From Streptomyces smyrnaeus (GTDB lineage Bacteria > Actinomycetota > Actinomycetes > Streptomycetales > Streptomycetaceae), in contig NZ_JAFFZM010000001.1 of the NCBI RefSeq assembly GCF_017676345.1, forward strand, positions 620,001-684,000: a stretch of DNA of 64,000 bases, given 5' to 3'. A program made the translations under genes and the position numbers. The notes beneath the pieces were generated by a model. It made no database searches. It worked only from the letters and a program-made list of their open reading frames with translations, and had not been told where the DNA came from. Each line of letters begins with the position of its first letter. Position 1 is the first letter of the stretch. Of this stretch, positions 9,142 through 17,690 are shown one piece after another.

Positions 9142-9975
9142 CTACACCGTCGGCTTGAGGCCCACCGCCGCCCAGCAGCCGACCTCCTCGGGGCTGATGG
9201 AGCCGGGCGGGCGGCGCATGCCGTCCTGACTGTCGACCATCTCCGGGCGCCAGTCGCAGGTGGCGACTATGCCGGGCTCGACGAGGGTGAGCCCCGTCGC
9301 GGTGAAGAACTCGCGGACGTCCTCGGCGCCGCGCAGCTGCACGGTGATGCCCTGCGCCCCGTAGATGTCGACGACCTTGCGCAGGGTGACGTCGAGTTCG
9401 TCGGTGCCGTGGGACATGATCAGCGCGCTGCCCGGTACCAGCGCGTCCACAAGAGTGCGCACGATGCCCTGCGGTTCGTCCGCGTCGCCGATGAAGTGCA
9501 GCAGGGCGACGAGGGAGAGGGCGACGGGCCGGTCGAAGTCGAGGGTGCCGCGGGCGTGGTCGAGGATGCGCTTGGGGTCCCGCGCGTCGGCTTCGATGTA
9601 GTCGGTGGCGCCCTCGGGGGTGCCGCTCATCAGGGCTCGGGCGTAGGCGAGCACGATGGGGTCGCTGTCGGCGTAGACGACCCGGCAGGTCGGGTCCTCG
9701 CGCTGGGCGACCTGGTGCAGATTGGGGGCGCTGGGGATGCCGGTGCCGATGTCCAGGAACTGCCGGATGCCCTGTTCGCGGGCCAGATAGCGGACCGCAC
9801 GGTGCATGAACTCGCGGTTCTCCCGGGCCGCGGTCGCCACGTTGGGGAACGCCGCCATCGCCTGTGCCGCAGCCTGGCGGTCCGGACCGTAGTTGGTCTT
9901 GCCCCCGAGGAAGTAGTCGTACATCCGGGCCGAGTGCGCCTTGGCTCCGGTCGACTCGGGCATCTGGTGGCTCAT
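9142..9975 (-). CDS. SAM-dependent methyltransferase, Methyltransf_19 (DUF574) family
   Basis: 277 residues with the family pattern: N-terminal STGAKAHSARMYDYFLGGK with NYGPDRQ, motif I FLDIGTGIPSAPNLHQ near residue 72, acidic ribose-binding loop VVYADSDPIV, and EADARDP. This family is expanded in Streptomyces; the substrates are mostly unknown. Start ATG at 9975 has GGAG 8 bases upstream. The C-terminal TCDWRPEM and WAAVGLKP match the usual family ending, so the gene looks intact. It is monocistronic, with its promoter in the 9976-10129 gap. Confidence 0.9.
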   Translation of the reverse strand: MSHQMPESTGAKAHSARMYDYFLGGKTNYGPDRQAAAQAMAAFPNVATAARENREFMHRAVRYLAREQGIRQFLDIGTGIPSAPNLHQVAQREDPTCRVVYADSDPIVLAYARALMSGTPEGATDYIEADARDPKRILDHARGTLDFDRPVALSLVALLHFIGDADEPQGIVRTLVDALVPGSALIMSHGTDELDVTLRKVVDIYGAQGITVQLRGAEDVREFFTATGLTLVEPGIVATCDWRPEMVDSQDGMRRPPGSISPEEVGCWAAVGLKPTV

Positions 9976-10129
9976 GAGCGGCGGCTCCTGGGTAGGGGAA
10001 CGAGCACGAACGTCTCCCGGGCCCGCCTGGCATATGCGGGCCTGTTGGAGACAACTACTTTCGTACACGCGGGGTTTGAAATCCAGGGAGCCCCCCTCGG
10101 AACGAGGGCCCAAGTCCCGGAAGCGCGGT

Positions 10130-10159
10130 GGCGGTACGGCCGGAGTGGGCCGTACCGCC
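10130..10159 (-). terminator. Terminator of the GH51 gene
   Basis: Perfect 12-bp stem (10130-10141 with 10148-10159) and 6-nt loop, about 30 bases after the stop of the arabinofuranosidase gene read leftward. Confidence 0.65.
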
Positions 10160-10190
10160 GTCGGCAACCGCGCACCTGCCGGGGCCTGGT

Positions 10191-12767
10191 TCAGGAGGCG
10201 GGCAGCTTCGCCTTGATCCGCATGAACGTGACCGAGTTCGGCGCGAAGGTGTGGGTGAACTCCTCGTCGACGCCGTGCAGGGTGGACTTCTCGGGCTCGA
10301 TCGGCCGCTCGGTGGCGGTGTTGACCGCGTCCGGGTCGCCTTCGAGCGTGGTCAGCCTCGCCGTGTCGCCCAGGACCCTGGCCCGGCCCAGTCCGATGCG
10401 GGTCCTGGCCTGCGTGTCCTGCGCGTTGACCACCTTGACGACGAGCTCGCCGCGCTTGTCGTCGTAGGTGACGACCTGGCGGAAGGGCTCGGCGGGCTTG
10501 TCGGTGAAGCTGCCCCACTTCTCACCGTCGAGGTAGAGCGTGACCTGACGGCCGCGGACCTTGACGTGCAGGTCGTACTCCTTGCCCGCCGTGATCTTCG
10601 TTCCGTCCTCGATCACCGTGTCCCGGGCGCCGCCGCTGGCCTGCTCGACCGCGGATCTGGTGTTGTTCCAGCCACCGAGGTTCCACCAGTAGTAGTTGCC
10701 GGTGTCCTTGACTCCGAAGGCGAGCATGAAGCCCTCCTTGCCCGCCTTCTTGGTGGCCTTCGCCCGGACGTCGTAGTCGTGCCACTTCGGGTCGCCCGCG
10801 GTGACCATGGTGTCCTCGGCCGCCGTGTCCGACTGGACGTAGGCGCCGTCCTCGATCTTCCAGGAGCCGCGCTGGGAGGCGGGGGTCCATCGGGAGTCGC
10901 CGTGCGAGAAGTCGTCCTTGAGCAGGGTCTCACCGTCGGCCGAGGTGACCGAGACGTCGTCGAAGGCGGCGCTGGTGGCCCACGTCGACAGCCCGATGCC
11001 GCCGCTGATCGGCGTGTTGGCCGAGGGTGTCCCGGACGCGGTGCTGGGCACCACCCGGTCGCCCACGTTGTTCATGAACAGCTTCTGCGTCTCGTAGTTG
11101 GCCGAGCCCCATGAGGTGTGGTTGTTGAACCAGATCATGTCGGGCTTCCACTGCACATAGTCCTCGTTGGCCAGCAGCGGCGCGTAGGAGGCGAGCCGCA
11201 CCACGTCGGCGTTGCGCTCCAGTCCGGTCATGAACGCGGCTTCGGCCAGCGCGTTGCGGAAGCGGTTGTCCCGGGAGGCGTACTCGCCGAGGAAGACCTT
11301 GGGCCCCTTGCGGTCGTAGTCGTCGTAGCGGTCGTTGTTCTCCAGGAACCAGGCCGGGCTGTTGTAGTAGTGCTCGTCGACCATGGCGACGTCGGATTGC
11401 CGGTTGAGGTCCCAGTGCCTCTCGAAGACCGGTCCGGAGTCGTCGGGGCCCGAGTTGCTGATGACGGTGATGTCCGGGTGCTCGGCCTCGATGGCCTTGC
11501 GGAACTCCTTGAAGCGGGCGTGGAACTCGTCGGGAAGGTTCTCCTCGTTGCCGACTTCGAGGTGGGTGAGGCCGAACGGCTTCGGGTGGCCCATCTTCGC
11601 CCGCTTGGCGCCCCATTCGGAGCTGGTGGGCCCGTTGGCGAACTCGATCAGGTCGAGGGTGTCCTGCACATGGCGCTCGAGCAGTGCGGGATCGTCGGTG
11701 GCCTTGTTCTGACCGCAGCCGGTGACCAGCGCGGGGACCACGGGCAGCGGCATGGCTCCGACATCCTCGGCGAACTGGAAGTACTCGTAGTAGCCCAGGC
11801 CGTAGGACTGGTTGTAGCCCCAGAAGTTGGCGTTGGTCGCCCGCTGCTCGACCGGGCCGATGGTGTCCTTCCACTGGTAGGAGCGGCGCCGGTCGAAGTC
11901 GGGCGCCTCGTAGCCCTGGTGGCTGCCGGTGTTGACGAGGCAGCCGCCGGGAAAGCGGAGGAAGCCGGGGTCGAGATCGGCGATCTTCCGGGCGAGATCC
12001 GGGCGCATACCGTTCGGCCGGTTCTTGAACGTCTTGCGGGGGAAGAGCGAGACCTCGTCCAGCCGGAGGGTGCCGGGCCCGCCCGCTCCGACGGTGAGCC
12101 TGCCGTCGTTGCGGGTCGCGTCGGCGGTCAGGGTGCCGGTGTACTTGGTCCAGCGGTCGCCGCGCACGGTGATGCGCAGCGGGTCGGCGAGGGCGCCGCC
12201 CGATTTCGCGCCGGCGAGGGAGACCGTCAGCGGCGTACCGGAGGCGCGGTCGGTGCGCGCCCATACGGAGAAGTCGTACCGCTCGCCCTTGCGTACGGCC
12301 AGGCCGGAGTTGTAGCCGGCGTTGGTGAGGCGGAACTCCTTGCTGCCGCCGGCGAGGGAGACGCGCAGATAGCGGCGGTTGCGCTCGTTGAGGCGCGCCG
12401 CGTCGTCGGCCACCTGCGCCGCGGTCGCGCCGGAGCTGGTCCAGGCGGTCATGGGGGTGTAGGAGTCGTTGTCCGCCTTGTCGTACTCGAAGGAGCGGTT
12501 CTGAACGAGCTCGGCGTACAGACCGCCGTCGGCGGCGCGGTTGATGTCCTCGTAGAACACTCCGTACATGGAATCGGCGATGTCGGGACCGCGTTCGGCG
12601 GCGTCGACGGTGAGCGTGTAGTCGGTCGGCTCGGCGGCGGGCTCCCCGGACGCCACGGCCGGTACGACGCCGACGGTGCAGGCGAGCAGGGCGCCTACGG
12701 CGAGTCTCAGACGTGGTCGTAGTCGCCTTCCGACAGGTGCGCGTGATCCGGTGGGGCGGGTCTCCAT
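10191..12767 (-). CDS. Secreted GH51 alpha-L-arabinofuranosidase
   Basis: 858 residues. An Arg-rich N terminus followed by a hydrophobic core (LRLAVGALLACTVGVVPAVA) and an Ala-Ser-Gly cleavage region indicates export. A carbohydrate-binding-like section follows, then the GH51 (alpha/beta)8 catalytic domain with the acid/base in LEVGNEENLP (near residue 405) and the nucleophile in KVFLGEYASR (near 492), an inserted LamG-like jelly-roll segment and the C-terminal beta domain. It should release arabinose from arabinoxylan or arabinan outside the cell. ATG at 12767 is preceded by GAGGAG. It is divergent from a secreted aldose epimerase and both leaders carry the same operator-like site, suggesting co-regulation by a sugar-responsive repressor not encoded here. 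Confidence 0.93.
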   Translation of the reverse strand: METRPTGSRAPVGRRLRPRLRLAVGALLACTVGVVPAVASGEPAAEPTDYTLTVDAAERGPDIADSMYGVFYEDINRAADGGLYAELVQNRSFEYDKADNDSYTPMTAWTSSGATAAQVADDAARLNERNRRYLRVSLAGGSKEFRLTNAGYNSGLAVRKGERYDFSVWARTDRASGTPLTVSLAGAKSGGALADPLRITVRGDRWTKYTGTLTADATRNDGRLTVGAGGPGTLRLDEVSLFPRKTFKNRPNGMRPDLARKIADLDPGFLRFPGGCLVNTGSHQGYEAPDFDRRRSYQWKDTIGPVEQRATNANFWGYNQSYGLGYYEYFQFAEDVGAMPLPVVPALVTGCGQNKATDDPALLERHVQDTLDLIEFANGPTSSEWGAKRAKMGHPKPFGLTHLEVGNEENLPDEFHARFKEFRKAIEAEHPDITVISNSGPDDSGPVFERHWDLNRQSDVAMVDEHYYNSPAWFLENNDRYDDYDRKGPKVFLGEYASRDNRFRNALAEAAFMTGLERNADVVRLASYAPLLANEDYVQWKPDMIWFNNHTSWGSANYETQKLFMNNVGDRVVPSTASGTPSANTPISGGIGLSTWATSAAFDDVSVTSADGETLLKDDFSHGDSRWTPASQRGSWKIEDGAYVQSDTAAEDTMVTAGDPKWHDYDVRAKATKKAGKEGFMLAFGVKDTGNYYWWNLGGWNNTRSAVEQASGGARDTVIEDGTKITAGKEYDLHVKVRGRQVTLYLDGEKWGSFTDKPAEPFRQVVTYDDKRGELVVKVVNAQDTQARTRIGLGRARVLGDTARLTTLEGDPDAVNTATERPIEPEKSTLHGVDEEFTHTFAPNSVTFMRIKAKLPAS

Positions 12768-12789
12768 CTGCTCCTCCTCGACCCTGATG

Positions 12790-12803
12790 TTCGAGATATC
12801 GAA
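12790..12803 (-). promoter_or_regulatory. Operator-like palindrome upstream of GH51 gene
   Basis: The 14-mer has perfect 5-bp arms TTCGA...TCGAA around a NATN centre and lies 22 bases upstream of the GH51 start codon. Read toward the gene it continues into TCGAACAT, the same flank as the sister site at 12947-12960. Confidence 0.55.
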
Positions 12804-12946
12804 TGCAGTTCGGTATTGCGCAGCCTGAGAATGAGGGAGCCTTCGACGCCGGGTCAATGAGGCTGCACGGAACCCGATTTCAGACGCCGCGAGTGTTGAC
12901 AGCCCGAAGGCGGAGCTCTTCACTGGTGCCGCGTTATCGAACGGTG

Positions 12947-12960
12947 AACGAGATATCGAA
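12947..12960 (+). promoter_or_regulatory. Operator-like palindrome upstream of epimerase gene
   Basis: Second copy, sharing CGAGATATCGAA exactly with 12792-12803 and having one arm mismatch; it lies 31 bases before the epimerase ATG and also continues into TCGAACAT toward the gene. The paired, gene-oriented arrangement suggests a common repressor. Confidence 0.55.
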
Positions 12961-12991
12961 CATTCGCCCAGGCCGAGGAGCCACAGCACCG

Positions 12992-14185
12992 ATGACGACG
13001 AGCAGACGCACACTCCTGGCGGCAACCACCGGCATCGCGACGGCAGCCGCCACCACGACGGCGGCCACGGCCGCCGCCCCCACGACAGCCGCCCGAAGTT
13101 CACGGACCGGCAGCCACCAGCCCCCGACCCGTGAGCACTTCGGCACCCTGGACAACGGCGACCGCGTCGACCGGTGGACGCTCGCCAACGGCGGCACCCG
13201 GCTGCGGATCCTCTCCTACGGCGGCATCGTCCAGTCCCTGGAGCTCCCCGACCGGCGGGGCAGGACGGCGAACGTGTCGCTCGGCTTCGACTCCGTGGAC
13301 GGCTATGTGGCGGACAGCCCGTACTTCGGTGCCCTGATCGGCCGCTACGGCAACCGCATAGCGGGCGCGAAGTTCACCCTGGACGGGAAGACGTACCAAC
13401 TGCCCGCCAACGACGGACCCAACAGCCTGCACGGCGGCACCAAGGGGTTCGACAAGCGGGTGTGGGACGTCGAGCCGTACCGCAGCGGCGGCGATGTCGG
13501 CCTCACCCTGCGGTACGTCAGCAAGGACGGGGAGATGGGCTACCCCGGCACGCTGCGCACCCGGGTCCGCTACCTCCTCACGCCGCGCGGTGAGCTGCGT
13601 ATCGACTACACGGCGACGACGGACAAGGCCACCGTCGTCAACCTCACCAACCACACCTATTTCAACCTCGCCGGCGAGGGCAGCGGCAGCATCGAGAGCC
13701 ACCGGCTCCGCATCGCGGCCTCCCGCTACACCCCGGTCGACGACACTCTCATCCCGACCGGCGAGCTGGCGCGGGTAGCCGGGACACCGTTCGACTTCCG
13801 GCGCGCGAAGCCCATCGGGAAGGACCTCCGCGACGGCCATCCGCAGATCCTGCGCGGCCAGGGGTTCGACCACAACTTCGTGCTCGACAAGGGCCTCACC
13901 GAACGCCCGCGCCCGGTGATCTCGGTGACCGAGCCCGAGTCGGGCCGCACGATGCGGGTGGCCACCACCGAGCCCGGAGTGCAGTTCTACAGCGGCAACT
14001 TCCTCGACGGCACGCTCAAGGGAAGCTCCGGCCGCGTCTACCGCGCGGGGGACGGCTTCTGCCTGGAGACCCAGCACTTCCCCGACTCCCCCAACCAGCC
14101 CGGCTTCCCGTCGACCGTGCTGCGCCCCGGGCACACGTACCGCTCCTCGACCGTCTACTCCTTCGGCACGGACGGAGGGCGCTGA
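12992..14185 (+). CDS. Exported aldose 1-epimerase (galactose mutarotase)
   Basis: 397 residues. A twin-arginine signal MTTSRRTLLAATTGIATAAA precedes an Ala/Thr-rich cleavage region, so the enzyme is probably Tat-exported. The mutarotase domain has GRYGNRIAGAKF, substrate His in NSLHGGTKGF (near residue 146), second His in NHTYFNLAG (near 220) and the catalytic Glu in CLETQHFPDSPNQP (near 356). It would interconvert alpha and beta anomers of sugars released extracellularly by the adjacent arabinofuranosidase. ATG at 12992 follows GGAG; upstream in-frame Met codons lie in the operator region and are not used. Confidence 0.93.
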   Translation: MTTSRRTLLAATTGIATAAATTTAATAAAPTTAARSSRTGSHQPPTREHFGTLDNGDRVDRWTLANGGTRLRILSYGGIVQSLELPDRRGRTANVSLGFDSVDGYVADSPYFGALIGRYGNRIAGAKFTLDGKTYQLPANDGPNSLHGGTKGFDKRVWDVEPYRSGGDVGLTLRYVSKDGEMGYPGTLRTRVRYLLTPRGELRIDYTATTDKATVVNLTNHTYFNLAGEGSGSIESHRLRIAASRYTPVDDTLIPTGELARVAGTPFDFRRAKPIGKDLRDGHPQILRGQGFDHNFVLDKGLTERPRPVISVTEPESGRTMRVATTEPGVQFYSGNFLDGTLKGSSGRVYRAGDGFCLETQHFPDSPNQPGFPSTVLRPGHTYRSSTVYSFGTDGGR

Positions 14186-14215
14186 CGGGACCGCCGATAC
14201 GGTTCGAGCCCCGGT

Positions 14216-14244
14216 CGGGCCGGACGGCCGAACCGTCCGGCCCG
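14216..14244. terminator. Bidirectional terminator between convergent genes
   Basis: Perfect 12-bp stem (14216-14227 with 14233-14244) and 5-nt loop, lying 30 bases after the epimerase stop and on the 3' side of the convergent membrane-protein gene. Confidence 0.65.
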
Positions 14245-14306
14245 ATTCCCGCGCCCTCCCCGTGATCGTCATCGCACGCGGCTGCTCGCCCGGCAGCACT
14301 GCTGCG

Positions 14307-14930
14307 TCACCCGTCGGCAGTCCGCCCCCTGATGCGGGCTCTGGCTCTGTCGTACAGGCCCTTGAGGATCATCACGGGAAACAGCACGGCGCAGAAGATC
14401 GGGAGCCCCCCGACGATCAGCAGGAACGCCCCCATGAAGAGCACGATGAACAGGGCCTTGCCCCAGCCGTCGCCGGCGTAGGCCTGGTCCTGATCGGTGC
14501 CGGTGAGCCAGTTGTCCGGCTCGGCGCGGATCAGCCGGGCCGCGACCGTGCGGCCCGCCTCGCAACCGCCCTCCACATGCACGCGGATGTCCTTCAGGGG
14601 CGCGCCGCCTGCGGCGGGAGCGAAGTCGCCGAAGCAGTGCGTGACCGTGCTGCTGCCGCCCCGGCCGCCGCCCTCGACCACCCGCTGGGAACGGTTGACG
14701 GTGACGGTGCCCCGCTCCCCCGACCAGTCGAGCCCGGCCGCCACGACTCTGGCCGAGTACACGGGTACGTCATTGATGAGGTGCCCGAAGAACCAGGCGA
14801 GGGGCAGACAGATCAGCAGCCACATCCACAACAGCGGACCGACCGCGATCTCTCCCCCGCTCCACGCCCTGCCCCAGGCTCGGACCGCGCTCCTGGACTG
14901 CTTGCCGTCCGACTTCTTCCCCCCGGTCAC
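14307..14930 (-). CDS. Hypothetical membrane protein
   Basis: 207 residues. A basic cytoplasmic N terminus is followed by one TM segment (VGPLLWMWLLICLPLAWFF), an extracytoplasmic domain of about 95 residues with two Cys (THCFGDF and GGCEAG) that may form a disulfide, and a C-terminal hydrophobic stretch long enough for one or two TM helices (ALFIVLFMGAFLLIVGGLPI) before a basic tail. I do not recognise the family. No operon partner; the gene stands alone between the epimerase terminator and the small HTH gene. Confidence 0.75.
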   Translation of the reverse strand: MTGGKKSDGKQSRSAVRAWGRAWSGGEIAVGPLLWMWLLICLPLAWFFGHLINDVPVYSARVVAAGLDWSGERGTVTVNRSQRVVEGGGRGGSSTVTHCFGDFAPAAGGAPLKDIRVHVEGGCEAGRTVAARLIRAEPDNWLTGTDQDQAYAGDGWGKALFIVLFMGAFLLIVGGLPIFCAVLFPVMILKGLYDRARARIRGRTADG

Positions 14931-15005
14931 ACACCCATTGTGAGGTATCCGAACAGCACATCGACCCCGCTCCCAGGCAGCACCGCAGTCGGTCGCGGGG
15001 TGTGA

Positions 15006-15296
15006 TCACTTGCCCTTGGCGAGCTGATCGACCCGCGGTACCGAGAGGCCGAGCAACTCCGCGATCTCCCGGAGCTTCATGTTCTCCCGCAACTCGACCA
15101 CCGCCTCACCCCGTACCGACTTCACGCGCCGGGCCGCTTCGGGCAGCAGGTCGTCGGCCAACGCCCGGGCCGTGACCTCGCGGTCGACCGGGTCGGGGAT
15201 GGAATCGAGGCAGGCAAGCGCGGCTTCGATATGAGCAGCCATGGCCGCGCGCACTCCGGGCGCCACCTTCGGGAGGGGAGCGGGCGTGTCGGTCAT
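15006..15296 (-). CDS. Small helix-turn-helix protein
   Basis: 96 residues. The C-terminal half reads as a resolvase/sigma-like HTH (NMKLREIAELLGLSVPRVDQ, near residues 72-91) after a helical N-terminal region. Its size and single HTH suggest a small DNA-binding regulator or plasmid/phage-type accessory protein. It lies divergent to the 44-residue membrane peptide at 15398. Confidence 0.75.
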   Translation of the reverse strand: MTDTPAPLPKVAPGVRAAMAAHIEAALACLDSIPDPVDREVTARALADDLLPEAARRVKSVRGEAVVELRENMKLREIAELLGLSVPRVDQLAKGK

Positions 15297-15397
15297 ACGG
15301 TAAGCCTACGGCCCTCCGCAGGCCTCTTCTACCCCCTCTTGATTTCCTTCTAGCCCCCCTCTAAAAAAGGTGGATGCGCCGATGGTAGGGGGTCTTC

Positions 15398-15532
15398 ATG
15401 AGCAAAGGGGACGTGACCCTCATCCTCACGGCAATCTCAGCACTGTCCAGCGTGATCATCGCGATCGGGACCATCACCTCCGTCTGGATCGCCCGCGAGG
15501 CGATCAAGCAGCGCCGCAAGCACCGCCGCTGA
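15398..15532 (+). CDS. 44-residue single-pass membrane peptide
   Basis: Starts MSKGDVTLILTAISALSS and continues VIIAIGTITSVWIAREAIKQ, ending in a run of Arg/Lys/His. One N-terminal TM helix and a strongly basic tail. GGTAGGGGG lies just upstream of the ATG at usable distance, supporting translation. Comparable short Streptomyces membrane peptides sit beside XRE/DUF397 loci; function unknown. Confidence 0.6.
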   Translation: MSKGDVTLILTAISALSSVIIAIGTITSVWIAREAIKQRRKHRR

Positions 15533-15555
15533 ACCGGTACCGGCCACGCGCCCCC

Positions 15556-15792
15556 TCACTGGAGCCCCCAGCGGTGGTTCGCCGTCGCCACCTTCAACGA
15601 CATCACCTCCGCACGGGTGGCTGCCCGCAACTGCTGCGGATCAGCCGTCCACGCGGGCCCGCCAGGGCGTACGAGCCGCACCATGCCGTCCTGCTCGATC
15701 GAGTGAACAACACCCGCCGTACGACGGGCGAGGTCGGCAACGACCTCGCCCCGACGCCATCCGGTACCGCTCAACGCGCGTGCGGCGCGCAC
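15556..15792 (-). CDS. Hypothetical protein, 78 residues
   Basis: GTG start at 15792 gives VRAARALSGTGWRRGEVVAD and ends in ANHRWGLQ; it overlaps the 3' end of the 81-residue gene upstream by 22 bases, typical of coupled actinobacterial pairs. Small, soluble, likely beta-rich middle (GVVHSIEQDGMVRLVRPGG). No family recognised; the translated pair arrangement and codon bias support it being real. Confidence 0.6.
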   Translation of the reverse strand: MRAARALSGTGWRRGEVVADLARRTAGVVHSIEQDGMVRLVRPGGPAWTADPQQLRAATRAEVMSLKVATANHRWGLQ

Positions 15793-16016
15793 AGCGCCTT
15801 GGCCAGCTTCTCCGCCGTCGCCAGATTGCACCCGCCCAGCTCCAGAAGCGGCCCCCGCCACGTGCTGTTCGTGACATCCACACAGGAGGCCAGATCCACC
15901 CGCAGCGAGGGCAACACGATGTCCGCCCCGACGAGTGCGACGCGGAGCCGTTCGCATGTCTCCTCCGCGTCGCGGAGCTTGGCCAGTGTCGGGTTCTCGT
16001 GACGGCTCTCTGCCAT
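15771..16016 (-). CDS. Hypothetical protein, 81 residues
   Basis: Starts MAESRHENPTLAKLRDAEET and contains two Cys-bearing segments (DLASCVDVTN and LGGCNLATAEK). The helical N terminus and a short C-terminal HTH-like stretch are visible but no named domain. ATG at 16016 has AAGAAAGGCGC upstream. It pairs with the overlapping 78-residue gene and runs divergent to the XRE regulator at 16143, the layout often seen at whiJ/abaA-like small regulatory loci. Confidence 0.7.
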   Translation of the reverse strand: MAESRHENPTLAKLRDAEETCERLRVALVGADIVLPSLRVDLASCVDVTNSTWRGPLLELGGCNLATAEKLAKALCAPHAR

Positions 16017-16142
16017 GGAACTGCGCCTTTCTTGGGGGACTTTCACGTTCTGTGGTCCCAGCGTGGCGCTCCGGACATAGCCTTGTGGAGAGCAACCGCT
16101 GTGCACCTGTGCTTGTCAAGAGGCGGAGAACCGGAGAACGGA

Positions 16143-16979
16143 ATGACGGCAGAGCGCCCCCGGGTCGACGGCGACCCGAAAGCCGACCCCAAGGTGTCGA
16201 CCCTCGCCTACTTCGGCACCGAGTTGCGGATCAGGAGAGAAGAGGCCGGACTGAGCCAGGCCGAGCTGGGACGGCGCACCTTCTGCACCCACTCGTACAT
16301 CTCGCGGATCGAGTCCGCGAGCCGCGTCCCGAGCGAAGAGTTCGCCCAGCGCTGTGACGATGTGCTGGGCACGGGGGGAATGTTCGCCCGGCTGTGGCCG
16401 GTCGTGATCGAGCACGCCTACCCGGACTGGTTCCGCCCCTTCGTGGAGCTGGAGAAGGACGCTGTCGCGATTTGGAATTTTCAGAATCAGGTGGTGCCCG
16501 GCCTGTTGCAGACGGAGGCGTATGCCCAAGCGCTCTTCGCAGCAGGCAAACTGGCCAATACGGAAGAGCTCGTAGCAGCACGAATGACGCGTCAGCACAT
16601 CCTGCAGCGGGATAATCGCGCACGGCTGTGGGCGGTACTCGACGAGAACGTGCTGCGGCGAGTGGTCGGGAGCCCGGCCGTCATGGCACGGCAACTGGAG
16701 GTGCTTGTCGAGGCGGCTCAAGATCCGCGCACAGTCGTCCAGGTCATCCCATACGAGGTGGGAGCGCACGCCAGCATGGACGGGCCCTTCTCCGGGCTGA
16801 CGATGGACGAAAGTGCCGACCTCGTTTACATCGACGGCCGTGCTCGCGGCTACATCACAGCTGCTGCGGAGGACGTGGCCGAGTACCGCCATACCTATGA
16901 TCTGCTGAGGGCAGACGCCCTTCCTCCCCGGGCGTCAATCGCGATGATCGCCGCGAGAGCAAAGGAACTTGCCTCATGA
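16143..16979 (+). CDS. XRE-family regulator with DUF5753 domain
   Basis: 278 residues. N-terminal HTH_31/XRE domain (LRIRREEAGLSQAELGRRTF and HSYISRIESASRVPSEE, residues 25-75) followed by the DUF5753 ligand/partner domain with VPGLLQTEAYAQALF, NRARLWAVLDENVLRR and VVQVIPYEVGAHASMDG. These proteins work with small DUF397 proteins as WhiJ/BldB-like developmental or antibiotic regulators in Streptomyces. Its stop overlaps the next start (ATGA), so the two are co-translated. Confidence 0.93.
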   Translation: MTAERPRVDGDPKADPKVSTLAYFGTELRIRREEAGLSQAELGRRTFCTHSYISRIESASRVPSEEFAQRCDDVLGTGGMFARLWPVVIEHAYPDWFRPFVELEKDAVAIWNFQNQVVPGLLQTEAYAQALFAAGKLANTEELVAARMTRQHILQRDNRARLWAVLDENVLRRVVGSPAVMARQLEVLVEAAQDPRTVVQVIPYEVGAHASMDGPFSGLTMDESADLVYIDGRARGYITAAAEDVAEYRHTYDLLRADALPPRASIAMIAARAKELAS

Positions 16980-17194
16980 CCCGCACGACCGACCTATCCG
17001 CCGTGGTGTGGCGGAAGAGCAGCTACAGCGGCCAGAACGGCGGCGACTGCCTGGAGGTCGGCGTCGACCACCCCGGCGCCGCACTCCCCGTCCGCGACTC
17101 CAAGAATCCCCACGGCCCCGCGCTCCTCATCGGCCCCCATGCCTGGCAGGCATTCATCGCGCACGCGCGGGCGGACGGCTTCGGGCGGGGCTGA
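16976..17194 (+). CDS. DUF397 protein, partner of the XRE regulator
   Basis: 72 residues with the full DUF397 signature: VVWRKSSYSGQNGGDCLEV, then VRDSKNPHGPALLI and WQAFIAHARADGF. ATG overlaps the XRE stop. DUF397 proteins are thought to bind and modulate the paired DUF5753 regulator, like a toxin-antitoxin-like or anti-repressor unit; no direct evidence here. Confidence 0.95.
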   Translation: MTRTTDLSAVVWRKSSYSGQNGGDCLEVGVDHPGAALPVRDSKNPHGPALLIGPHAWQAFIAHARADGFGRG

Positions 17195-17259
17195 GACACG
17201 CCGGGGGAGGTCCGATTCGTTCAAGATGGTGGCGTCGGGCAGCGATTAACGTCGCCGTC

Positions 17260-17667
17260 ATGAACGACAGCAAGGAATCCCGGCACCTGAGCGTCCATAT
17301 CGACCGTCCCCTCGCGGAGGTCTACGCCTACGCTGCCGACCCCGCCAACCTTCCGGCGTGGGCCCAGGGCCTGGGCGGCTCCATCGAGAAGAGCGGCGGT
17401 CGGTGGGTGGCGGACTCCTCCCCCATGGGACGAGTCGTGATCGATCCCGCTCCCCCGAACGAGTGGGGCGTGCTCGACCATGACGTCACCCTGCCCTCCG
17501 GGGAGACCGTCTACAACCCGGTCCGGGTGATCGCTGACGGCGCGGGGAGCGAGGTGGTGTTCACCCTGCGCCGGCGGCCGGGGATGAGCGACGCCGCCTT
17601 CGAGCGTGACGCGGGCATGGTCGCCGCCGACCTGGCCCGGCTCAAGGAGCTGATGGAGCGCGCCTGA
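17260..17667 (+). CDS. SRPBCC-fold protein
   Basis: 135 residues beginning MNDSKESRHLSVHIDRPLAE, with the START/polyketide-cyclase-like pattern VYAYAADPANLPAWAQGL near the N terminus and a C-terminal helix (AGMVAADLARLKELMER). Such proteins bind small hydrophobic ligands; ligand unknown. A -10-like TAACGT (17247-17252) ends 7 bases before the ATG, so translation may be leaderless. It converges with nuoN with only 23 bases between stops, which hold a direct repeat of GCTCGGCGTCACC. Confidence 0.8.
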   Translation: MNDSKESRHLSVHIDRPLAEVYAYAADPANLPAWAQGLGGSIEKSGGRWVADSSPMGRVVIDPAPPNEWGVLDHDVTLPSGETVYNPVRVIADGAGSEVVFTLRRRPGMSDAAFERDAGMVAADLARLKELMERA

Positions 17668-17690
17668 ACGCTCGGCGTCACCGCTCGGCG

